A stretch of 64,000 nucleotides of DNA from Paracoccaceae bacterium (GTDB lineage: Bacteria; Pseudomonadota; Alphaproteobacteria; Rhodobacterales; Rhodobacteraceae), in the NCBI GenBank assembly GCA_014323795.1, contig JACONK010000001.1, positions 108,199-172,198 of the forward strand, read 5' to 3'. This document shows, piece after piece, positions 31,246-38,809 of the stretch (position 1 is the stretch's first letter; the number at the start of each line of letters is the position of its first letter). Position numbers and translations under genes: made by a program. A model generated the notes under the pieces. It was given only the letters and a program-made list of their open reading frames with translations. It did not search any database and was not told the origin of the DNA.

Positions 31246-31719
31246 ATGCGAAAGGGTATCATGAAGGCTTTGAAAACGATCACGGCCACATTGGCCGTGT
31301 TTATGGTAACGGCAGAGGCGCAGGGCGCGGACTGCAAATGGCTGGGGCGGAGTTTCTGGGAGGCGGCCACCCCTGACATGGTAGCCGATTGCGCATCCGA
31401 AGAGGCGTATGCCACGGCACGGGGCAAATTTGGCGAAACGCCGTTGCACTGGGCGGTGGAGTTCGGCACCTTCGGGACGGTGCAGGCTCTTCTTGCTTCG
31501 GGAATGGATATCGAGGCAAAGGATCAGTCAGGCTGGAGACCGCTGCATTGGGCCGTTGTATTCGGAACCCCGGGTACTGTGCGTGCTTTGCTGGAGTCAG
31601 GCGCAAACGTTAACGCCCGGACTGAAAATGGAGAAACGCCGCTGTACTGGGCGAAGAATTACAGCGTTCCTGAAACTATAGAGGCTCTTTTGAACCGGGG
31701 GGCGCAAGAAGAAGGATGA
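31246..31719 (+). CDS. Secreted ankyrin-repeat protein
   Basis: 157 residues from ATG 31246, or 152 from ATG 31261. The N-terminus (MKALKTITATLAVFMVTAEA) is a signal peptide with cleavage likely after AQG. Three ankyrin repeats follow: GETPLHWAVEFGTFGTVQAL, GWRPLHWAVVFGTPGTVRAL and GETPLYWAKNYSVPETIEAL. The protein is probably periplasmic and binds another protein; its partner is unknown. It lies 127 bases upstream of proX on the same strand. Confidence 0.85.
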   Translation: MRKGIMKALKTITATLAVFMVTAEAQGADCKWLGRSFWEAATPDMVADCASEEAYATARGKFGETPLHWAVEFGTFGTVQALLASGMDIEAKDQSGWRPLHWAVVFGTPGTVRALLESGANVNARTENGETPLYWAKNYSVPETIEALLNRGAQEEG

Positions 31720-31845
31720 AGAAATCATCAGCCGCCATGTGTCCGGCTTTAATGGTTCCGTCCGCCTGCGGAGAGTCGTAACCGTTTTCGGGCATCACGG
31801 GCCATTTCCCGGGGTTTCACGGGGGAGATAAAAGGAGATAATTCA

Positions 31846-32787
31846 TTGAGATTCAGCAAATCAGTCACATCCGCTGCCGTGCCCGCCATAATGGTGGTCG
31901 GCCTTGGGGTTGGCCAGGCCGCAGCGGGCGGTGTTGCCGTAGTCACTGTGCCGGACTGGACCGGCGGCATCGTGTCCTGCCAGTTGCTTGCCAACGTTCT
32001 CGAGCGTGAGGCGGGCTACCGGGTAAATCGTGTGACAATCCCGTCGGGGGCCGCCACGCTTGAAGCCATGGCGGGGGGTGACATTGACGTAGGCTGCGAA
32101 CTCTGGCCGAGCTATGTGGGTGCCAAGAAGAAATACTTCACCGAATGGGGCGGTGACGGTTCCCTTGTGTTGCTGGGCGAAAACGGTCTCATCGGCAAAT
32201 CATCCTACTATGTGCCGCGCTACCTGGTTCAGGGGACCGGGGCCCCGGCACCGGGCCTTAGGGCGTTTTCGGATCTTGCGAGGTATACTGGCCTTTTCAG
32301 TTCTCTCGAGACCGGTGATCGGGGGCGTCTGATCGGCTGCCCGGTGGCCAACTGGGAATGTGCGGACCAGCAGCGGGCGGATGACTATGGCGTACCGTTT
32401 GATGCTGTCATGCTCGGCTCCGAAGCGGCGCATTGGGCAGAAATGCAGGGTGCTTACAAGCGCGGGGAAGCCTTTGTCGCCTACGCGTGGGAACCGCACT
32501 GGATCCATGTGGAACTTGATCTGGTGGCCCTTGAGCTTGACGATTACGGGGATGGCTCTGCATGGCCAAAATCCGGCTGGGCTGTGGAGCCGATGCTGAA
32601 CTACGCTTCCAGGGAATGGGTAGAGGCCAACCCGGAGGCCGCCGATATCATCCGCCGCAGCACCCTGACCAATGAACAGCAGAACGCCATGATCTATGAT
32701 ATTGACATCAAGGGGCGCGATCTGAATGAGGTCGTGGATGAATGGATGGCAGCCAACGAAGACGTCTGGAAAGCTTGGCTGAACTAG
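31846..32787 (+). CDS. proX: Glycine betaine ABC transporter substrate-binding protein
   Basis: 313-residue periplasmic binding protein of the quaternary-amine type (OpuAC domain). The start is TTG at 31846, supported by AAAGGAG about 10 bases upstream. A signal peptide covers about residues 1-27. Matches to the family include VVTVPDWTGG, DIDVGCELWPSYV and AYAWEPHWI, with tryptophans that probably form the cation box for betaine. It converges with the permease gene 41 bases downstream. Confidence 0.9.
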   Translation: MRFSKSVTSAAVPAIMVVGLGVGQAAAGGVAVVTVPDWTGGIVSCQLLANVLEREAGYRVNRVTIPSGAATLEAMAGGDIDVGCELWPSYVGAKKKYFTEWGGDGSLVLLGENGLIGKSSYYVPRYLVQGTGAPAPGLRAFSDLARYTGLFSSLETGDRGRLIGCPVANWECADQQRADDYGVPFDAVMLGSEAAHWAEMQGAYKRGEAFVAYAWEPHWIHVELDLVALELDDYGDGSAWPKSGWAVEPMLNYASREWVEANPEAADIIRRSTLTNEQQNAMIYDIDIKGRDLNEVVDEWMAANEDVWKAWLN

Positions 32788-32828
32788 CCCGGCACAAGAT
32801 CGCATTTTCCGGTTTCGGGACATTTTCC

Positions 32829-34925
32829 CTACAGACCCAGGGCCTTGCGCTGGTTTCTGCTCCACGCCCGGGTGATTCGGTCGAGCACGATTGCCAGCAG
32901 CACGATCGCAATGCCGGAGGTCAGCCCGGCACCGGTGTCGGCCAGCGTCATGGCTGTGAAGACGAGCTTGCCCAGCCCCTCACCGGCAATCAGGGGGGTG
33001 ATGACCTGCATGGCCAGTGCCATGACAATCGCCTGATTGATGCCCAACATGATTGACGGCCCCGCCATTGGCAGTTTTACCCGTGCCAATGCCTGCAGCT
33101 CTGTGGCACCACAGGCACGGCAGACTTCGTTGATCTGGTCAGGCAGGCCGCGCAGGCCCAGCACGGTCATGCGGATCATTGGCGGGATGGCATAGATCAC
33201 GGTGGCGATGATCGCGGTAACCTTGTTGCCGCCGAAAAGCATCAGAACCGGGATCAGATATACAAAGGCAGGCATGGTCTGCATAGTGTCGAGAATCGGG
33301 CGCAGCACCGCATCGACAGGCCGCGAATAGGCCGCAAGGATGCCCGCTGGCAGGCCAAAAACCACACAGATGAAAACGGCGGTGATGGTGGCGGACATGG
33401 TTTCCATCGTTTCGGCCCATATGCCTGCCAGACCGCACAGGAACATCATGGCAGTGACCACGCCTGCAAACCTGCCCCCGGCGGTGTCCCAGGCGATGAC
33501 AAACAGCACGGCCAGCGTATAAAACCACGGTAATCCCACAAGGAAACTGTCGACCGGGTTCAGCAGGTACAGGTAGATTACCGCCCGCAGCCCCTTGGAG
33601 AAGGCGACAAAGAAGGGTTCCACCGCCAGCCAGTCAACGAAGCTGTCAACCTGCTGCCGAAAGGTGAATTGCAGTGCTTTCGGGTAAAGGCCAAGTTTGG
33701 CGACATAGGCGTCCCATACCCAGATCGCCAACAGGATGAGGACGGAAATGAAGAGAAACCGTGATCGGATCAGCCAGTCGGCGGTGCGTGTGGCAAGCTC
33801 CGTATTTACGCGGCCAATTGCGCAACGCAACGCCGCAGCGGCAATGGCTGTCAGCCGGGTCGTGGCCGCATCTACTGTGGACCAAACGGTGTCAATGCCG
33901 GTTTTCACCCGGGGTGCGGTTGTCCGGCAGGGCCCGGTGGTGCGCTGCACGGGCTTTGGGCGGCTCATGGCGTACGTCAGGTGATCGGCGAGGATTGCCA
34001 TGAAAACGATACACAGGCCTGCCTCGAACGCCCGGCCCACCTGCAGGCGGGTGAGTGCGGAATAAACCTCTGCCCCCAGGCCGCCGGTGCCGATAAAAAC
34101 CGCCAGAACAGCCAGGCCGAGTGCCATCATGATCGTCTGGTTGATGCCCAGCACGATTGACGGGAGTGCCTCGGGAATTTGAACCTTGACCAGTGTTTGC
34201 ATCCGCGTGGAACCATAGCTCTCCGCGACCTCCACAGTTGCGGCGGGAACCTGACGGATGCCGAGGTTTGTGAGCCGCACAACCGGTGGCATGGCATAGA
34301 TGATGATCGCCATCGCTGCCCCGGTTGTGCCGATGCCGAAAAAGAAGACCGCGGGCAGCAGGTACACAAAGGCAGGCATCGTTTGCATGGCATCCAGGAT
34401 CGGGCGTACCACGGCCTCCGCCGTGTCATTCTGCGAACACCAGATGCCAAGCGGTAAGCCGAAGATTACGGAAATCGCCACCGACACCCCCATCAGGGCC
34501 AAGGTGGATATGGCCGGGTTCCACAGATCGACCATGCCCCAGAACATGACCGAAGCGGCCGCGAATATCGCAAGACCAGGCCCGCTGCCGCGCAGGCCCA
34601 GAAGGGCCGCGGCCACCACGACAAGCGGCCATGGCGTGAACCGGAGCCCTTCCTCTATAGCATCGATGAAGCCCGTGACCACGCCCGCTACTGCACGGGT
34701 CGCCCGGCGGATGTTGTCTTTCAGCCAATCCTCTCCCGCGTTGATCGCATCCGGAAAGGCGAAGCGGGATGAGATCGCCTCGGGAAACGGGAACTGATTC
34801 GCGAAGGCCCAGTAGACCAGCAGCGATACCGCCATGCCTGCGGTAATCCCGACGGGGCGCGACCGGGCCCCGCCGCCAAATGTCAACCGGCCACCCCGTT
34901 CCCCGGTGTCTGCGCCCTGGATCAT
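32829..34925 (-). CDS. proW: Glycine betaine ABC transporter permease, tandem-fused
   Basis: 698-residue membrane protein containing two complete binding-protein-dependent permease domains. Both halves have the same core: MQTMPAFVYL near residue 200 and again near 545, each followed by a YAMPP or YAIPP stretch and an EAA-type loop (VKIQIPEALPSIVLGINQ and VKLPMAGPSIMLGINQA). A single ProW is about half this length, so one polypeptide may supply the whole transmembrane dimer. It converges with proX; proV lies 2.4 kb away on the same strand, so the transporter is split over three units. ATG at 34925 precedes the CRISPR array by 115 bases. Confidence 0.9.
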   Translation of the reverse strand: MIQGADTGERGGRLTFGGGARSRPVGITAGMAVSLLVYWAFANQFPFPEAISSRFAFPDAINAGEDWLKDNIRRATRAVAGVVTGFIDAIEEGLRFTPWPLVVVAAALLGLRGSGPGLAIFAAASVMFWGMVDLWNPAISTLALMGVSVAISVIFGLPLGIWCSQNDTAEAVVRPILDAMQTMPAFVYLLPAVFFFGIGTTGAAMAIIIYAMPPVVRLTNLGIRQVPAATVEVAESYGSTRMQTLVKVQIPEALPSIVLGINQTIMMALGLAVLAVFIGTGGLGAEVYSALTRLQVGRAFEAGLCIVFMAILADHLTYAMSRPKPVQRTTGPCRTTAPRVKTGIDTVWSTVDAATTRLTAIAAAALRCAIGRVNTELATRTADWLIRSRFLFISVLILLAIWVWDAYVAKLGLYPKALQFTFRQQVDSFVDWLAVEPFFVAFSKGLRAVIYLYLLNPVDSFLVGLPWFYTLAVLFVIAWDTAGGRFAGVVTAMMFLCGLAGIWAETMETMSATITAVFICVVFGLPAGILAAYSRPVDAVLRPILDTMQTMPAFVYLIPVLMLFGGNKVTAIIATVIYAIPPMIRMTVLGLRGLPDQINEVCRACGATELQALARVKLPMAGPSIMLGINQAIVMALAMQVITPLIAGEGLGKLVFTAMTLADTGAGLTSGIAIVLLAIVLDRITRAWSRNQRKALGL

Positions 34926-35040
34926 ATGCCCCCTTTTTATGAGGCAGAATTAAGGGGCAGGGCAGGCGAGTAAAGTACATTTCTGCCCATCACTCCCCCC
35001 CGCCATGGGCGACAAGAAGGCGCGATCCTCATCGGCCGCC

Positions 35041-35814
35041 GCTCAACGAAGGCCGGGGGGTTAGTCCGGGCGACACAAAAGCCGCCCCATGGCTCCAAGG
35101 AACCTCGCGATCGCTCAACGAAGGCCGGGGGGTTAGTCCCGGCGACACTCTTGCAACGCGGGATTGCATCACAAGCCGTCAATATCCGCTCAACGAAGGC
35201 CGGGGGGTTAGTCCCGGCGACACCTGGATGACAGGGCATGCGGAGTGGGTAGTGCTGCTGTAGCTCAACGAAGGCCGGGGGGTTAGTCCCGGCGACACGT
35301 GCGACTCAGTGGGTTTAAACGAGCGCACGGTGTTCCGAGCTCAACGAAGGCCGGGGGGTTAGTCCCGGCGACACGCTCTGGCGTGAGAACCGGCCCGACA
35401 AGACAGAAGCACAGCTCAACGAAGGCCGGGGGGTTAGTCCCGGCGACACGTGTGATGGTCCCAAACCCTGACGTTATCGACACTGAAGCTCAACGAAGGC
35501 CGGGGGGTTAGTCCCGGCGACACGGTCGTGCGATGGAGCGTGACCGGCGCGGCCCGATCGCTCAACGAAGGCCGGGGGGTTAGTCCCGGCGACACACATG
35601 GCTCACATCCTTGAAATGAGCCGCGCTTATCCCGCTCAACGAAGGCCGGGGGGTTAGTCCCGGCGACACGACCCGCGAGGAATTTCGCGAACAGTATCGC
35701 GTACGCCTCAACGAAGGCCGGGGGGTTAGTCCCGGCGACACAGGTGCGATTTGATCACGACCAGGAATAGCGGGCTCGCCTCAACGAAGGCCGGGGGGTT
35801 AGTCCCGGCGACAC
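35041..35814 (-). CRISPR. CRISPR array, 11 repeats and 10 spacers (type I-G)
   Basis: Eleven 36-bp repeats begin at 35041, 35113, 35188, 35263, 35339, 35414, 35488, 35560, 35634, 35706 and 35779. On the plus strand the repeat starts GCTCAACGAAGGCC and ends GTTAGTCCCGGCGACAC; an inner stem GCCGGG/CCCGGC can form. Spacers are 36-40 bp and all different. The first repeat has C28 to G; the last two have G1 to C, so the unit could also be called as 35 bp. The cas operon ends 166 bases to the right. The strand given (-) assumes that the leader lies there, between array and cas2. Confidence 0.97.
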
Positions 35815-35979
35815 CCCTAAATCCAGGGTAATACAGGCAGATAGCCACAAGATACGGATCTGGTGACCCGGAACCCCGCGAAAAACGGGATTTTTACCTT
35901 TCCACGCAGGGCATTCGAAGCAGAAAAACACGCCATTCCGGCACTTTACAGGATCATCGGAGGTTCGCAAGCGACATAT
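35815..35979 (-). promoter_or_regulatory. Probable CRISPR leader
   Basis: 165 bases between cas2 and the array, AT-richer than the flanking genes, with A and T runs near 35879-35896 and 35925-35933. This side is proposed as leader because the internally mutated repeat, usually the old end, is the far one. No promoter boxes were assigned. Confidence 0.5.
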
Positions 35980-36270
35980 TCAAAGAAGCCAGGGCCTGCC
36001 GATTTCATGATCCCGGGGACGCCCAAGCCGGAGTGTGGAATCCTGAAGGTTTCCCGGAAACCGGTAGATGATGACGGAATCCCTTTCCTGATCGATAACG
36101 TCCCCGATTTCCGTGATCATGCGTTGCAGGCGCACAGGGGACAGTCTGCATTCAAACACGGAATACTGGACCCGCTGCCCATACTTTTCGCAAAGATCGG
36201 CCAGCCGCCGGAGCCGGGCCGCCCCGGCCCCCCCGGTATTGGCGATATCGTAGGACACAAGGATATCCAC
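35980..36270 (-). CDS. cas2: CRISPR-associated endoribonuclease-like Cas2
   Basis: 96-residue adaptation protein; in the Cas1-Cas2 complex it is mainly structural, bridging two Cas1 dimers during spacer integration. Ferredoxin-like fold start MDILVSYDIANTGG with the conserved aspartate at residue 8, then the LADLCEKYGQRVQYSVFECR core. It is the last gene of the operon, starts 6 bases after the cas1 stop, and lies next to the probable leader. Confidence 0.95.
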   Translation of the reverse strand: MDILVSYDIANTGGAGAARLRRLADLCEKYGQRVQYSVFECRLSPVRLQRMITEIGDVIDQERDSVIIYRFPGNLQDSTLRLGRPRDHEIGRPWLL

Positions 36271-36276
36271 AGCGCA

Positions 36277-37293
36277 TCAGATCAGGACGAAGGGCGGATA
36301 GGTTGGCAGGTCGCCGCGCAGATGCCGGGCCAATAGCGTGGCCTGTACCGCCGGCAGGGCCCAGCGCCCTATATCCCGGCCCAGAAGTGTGTGGCGCAAT
36401 TCCCTGTCCTTGTGGTCTTCCCATGCGATAATCAGCCGTTCCCGGCCTTTGTCGTTCAGATAAACACCGCCACCCGGCGTGGTGACGAACCCTGCCCGGT
36501 CCACCTGCCCCCGGCGCACCTGCGCCACCACAAAACGATCGGTGAGCGCACGAAATTCCTCCGCAAGATCCAGTGCAAGGGAAGGACGACCAGCCCGGGG
36601 CCGATGCAGAAAACCGATCTGATGATCAAGACCTGCCGCCTGTGCCGCACCGATGCATTCGGTCAGCAGCATGGCATAGGCGAAGCCCAGCATGGCGTTG
36701 ACAGGGTCGCGTGGCGGGCGGCGCGTTCTGGTGGAAAACCTGAATTCACCGGAATCCAGTATGCGGCCGACAGTGCCGAAATACAGCCGTGCGGCATCGC
36801 CTTCGATCCCCCGAACCCGGTCGGCTGTGTCCGCAGCCCCGAGCCGGGCAATGCGTTCCCGGATCTGCGCGGCGCGATCCGCAAGCCAGCGGGCCTGCGC
36901 AGGGTCTTTTTCATCCCTGGCCCATCGGTCCACCACCTTTCGGCTGTTTTGCAGTTTACCCGCCACGATTACCCTGGACAAGGCCAGTGCCCGGGCCGCG
37001 TCGGTGGCCGCCTGATACTGGGCGAGCCGCAGGTGCACATTTCCCCCGACCGGGCCGGTTACGACAAACCGGATGCCGCCGTTTGCCCGCAAGGCTGCCA
37101 CGCGCACCCGTCGGGTAACGCAGGCGTCAAGGGCCTGGGTGGTGATCTGCGCACCGCCGATGATGACAAGGGCATCCACCGCCTCCAGCGGAACGCGCCA
37201 GCTGCCGTCGGGCGATTTCACGATCAATGCCCCCCGGCGATGGCTGATGCGGGCGCGGTGGTTGCGCACATAAACCGTATTCAGGATGCGCAT
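36277..37293 (-). CDS. cas1: CRISPR-associated integrase Cas1
   Basis: Metal-dependent integrase that inserts spacers at the leader end. The 338-residue protein shows the expected active-site residues: Glu164 (RGIEGDAARLYF), His230 (QIGFLHRPRAG) and the acidic pair around Asp242/Glu245 (SLALDLAEEFRAL). The N-terminal beta domain begins MRILNTVYVRNHRARI. It overlaps cas4 by 13 bases; in some type I-G loci the two are fused into one protein, here they are separate but translationally close. Confidence 0.97.
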   Translation of the reverse strand: MRILNTVYVRNHRARISHRRGALIVKSPDGSWRVPLEAVDALVIIGGAQITTQALDACVTRRVRVAALRANGGIRFVVTGPVGGNVHLRLAQYQAATDAARALALSRVIVAGKLQNSRKVVDRWARDEKDPAQARWLADRAAQIRERIARLGAADTADRVRGIEGDAARLYFGTVGRILDSGEFRFSTRTRRPPRDPVNAMLGFAYAMLLTECIGAAQAAGLDHQIGFLHRPRAGRPSLALDLAEEFRALTDRFVVAQVRRGQVDRAGFVTTPGGGVYLNDKGRERLIIAWEDHKDRELRHTLLGRDIGRWALPAVQATLLARHLRGDLPTYPPFVLI

Positions 37294-37898
37294 CCAAACA
37301 CCACGTCCGCCACATACCGGTCAACCTTGCGCCGGGCCCCCGTAAGCCCCGGCAGGCAGTGCGCCCGCAGCTGACACTGTGTGCACCGGCTGTCGTCGGG
37401 GGCGGGCGGAAGGGTGCCGGACAGCAACTGGCCCCGGATCAAACGGATCGCTTCCAGCACATCGTTGCGCAGCACCGGCGTGAATTCGACCCGGACACGG
37501 CGCCGTGGCCCACCATACCAGACAAAGCCGTAGGGAACCGGCACATCCAGCATTTCTTCCAGGCACAGGGCCTGGGCGCACACCTGCAGATCGGCGGTGC
37601 GGCCGTGCCTGACCCCTGACTTGTATTCCACCGGGCAGACGCCCTTGTCCCCGGTTTCCACCGCATCCGCCCGCCCGGAAAGCCCGTGTTGTTCTGACCA
37701 CAGCGGGATGGCGCGCAGCACCTTCCGGCCCCGTTCCCGGCGGTGCCCGCCGCTGTCAACCCGCCGATGGGCCCGGGCCCCCTTAACCGTGTGTTCATTG
37801 TCGGCCCATATGCCATCGCAATGGATCAGGGCGCATTGCCGGGGACAATATGCGAAATGTTCCAGGGCGGAAATCGGGATGACCGGTTCCACGGTCAT
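37281..37898 (-). CDS. cas4: CRISPR-associated exonuclease Cas4
   Basis: 205-residue RecB-like nuclease with an iron-sulfur cluster, which selects PAM-containing prespacers. From ATG 37898 (MTVEPVIPISALEHFAYCPR) it has the first cluster cysteines in YCPRQC (18 and 22), the nuclease motif PVEYKSG and C-terminal cysteines in CTQCQLRAHC (about 172, 175 and 181). The start overlaps the csb3 stop by 4 bases, which supports this start over the longer in-frame one at 37997. Confidence 0.93.
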   Translation of the reverse strand: MTVEPVIPISALEHFAYCPRQCALIHCDGIWADNEHTVKGARAHRRVDSGGHRRERGRKVLRAIPLWSEQHGLSGRADAVETGDKGVCPVEYKSGVRHGRTADLQVCAQALCLEEMLDVPVPYGFVWYGGPRRRVRVEFTPVLRNDVLEAIRLIRGQLLSGTLPPAPDDSRCTQCQLRAHCLPGLTGARRKVDRYVADVVFGCAS

Positions 37899-38809
37899 GA
37901 GATGCGTTCGGACCCGTATGCCCTTGTCGTGTCGTTTGTACTGCGTGATTTGTACTCGACAGTTTTCCAGCCGGCGTGCACCGCGTAGAGTGGCCATGTT
38001 TTCGGCTTGTCGGGCCTCCAGGCGTCCAGAAGCGCGTCAATCGCCCAGCGGTCAAGGGGCACACCCCAAGCTGGCCAGTGGAAGCTGGTCTCAGGCTTCG
38101 TGGTTGCTTTGCGCCAGCCCCTCTGTCGCACATTCGTATCGGCTGATGTGTGCCCCTGGCGCATATCGATGCCGGGCCCCCGCACGGGCAGGAAGGCGAG
38201 GCCGAAGAAGGCCAGAACCTCAATAACCGGATCGGTCAGCCTGTCGGCATCGTCCGCCTGCGACCCGATCCGCGCCAGGTCAAAGCCCAGCCCATTACCT
38301 TTCCCGCGCTTTCCGCACCCGGCCAGGGAGGCCCGGATCTGTTGGCTCCGGTTCCTGATGTCCCCGATACTGTTGTATGTGCTGATCAGACGATCACTCA
38401 ACGTCAGGCCCTTGGGGACAGGCGGATCAAACCGGGCGTGCCCAACCTCATTTTTTTTGTTGACATAAAGATCGGTTATCGTGGATGTCAGCGTCCAGGC
38501 TTCGGCACATCTGCGCACCGCCCGGGCCCGCTTGCGAAAGTCTTCGACAGGCACATTCCGGGCCAGGGTGCCGGCGTCCTGCCCGGCCATATTTTTGGCA
38601 ACAGGCAACCCGACAATGAATTCCCTGTCCGGCCATGCGTCTGTCAGAACATCGGCCGGTGCGGCATCCTGTGCCGAAAGCACCGCGACCGGTTCCGGAT
38701 CATCGGTCCAGTGCAGCCGCAGGGCCGGGGCCAGCACGGTGATGCCGAGCGCGGCCAGCCAGCCATTGATCCAGTGGCCCGGCAGCCCGGGGCAGATCAT
38801 GTCTGTCAT
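37895..38809 (-). CDS. csb3: Type I-G Cascade protein Csb3 (GSU0052-like, Cas8-type)
   Basis: 304 residues from ATG 38809 (MTDMICPGLPGHWINGWLAA). The opening GHWINGWLAALGITVL, and the place between cas3 and cas4, match what I know of the GSU0052/Csb3 family, proposed as a reduced large subunit in type I-G/I-U systems. The C-terminal half has FGLAFLPVRGPG and SFHWPAWGVPLDRWAI. No csx17 gene, the larger alternative, is present, so Csb3 is the only candidate for PAM recognition and target-DNA binding. Both ends overlap neighbours by 4 bases. Sequence conservation in this family is low, so the call leans on context. Confidence 0.75.
   Translation of the reverse strand: MTDMICPGLPGHWINGWLAALGITVLAPALRLHWTDDPEPVAVLSAQDAAPADVLTDAWPDREFIVGLPVAKNMAGQDAGTLARNVPVEDFRKRARAVRRCAEAWTLTSTITDLYVNKKNEVGHARFDPPVPKGLTLSDRLISTYNSIGDIRNRSQQIRASLAGCGKRGKGNGLGFDLARIGSQADDADRLTDPVIEVLAFFGLAFLPVRGPGIDMRQGHTSADTNVRQRGWRKATTKPETSFHWPAWGVPLDRWAIDALLDAWRPDKPKTWPLYAVHAGWKTVEYKSRSTNDTTRAYGSERIS

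Noticed and set aside
34937..35511. Open frames running through the CRISPR array with a repeated VAGTNPPAFVE pattern
   Set aside because: The repeated peptide is only the translation of the CRISPR repeat; spacers of variable length break the frame.
35041..35814. Assignment of the array to type I-C or I-E
   Set aside because: The adjacent genes are csb1, csb2 and a C-terminal-HD cas3 with cas4, which define type I-G; no cas8c, cse or cas11 genes are present.
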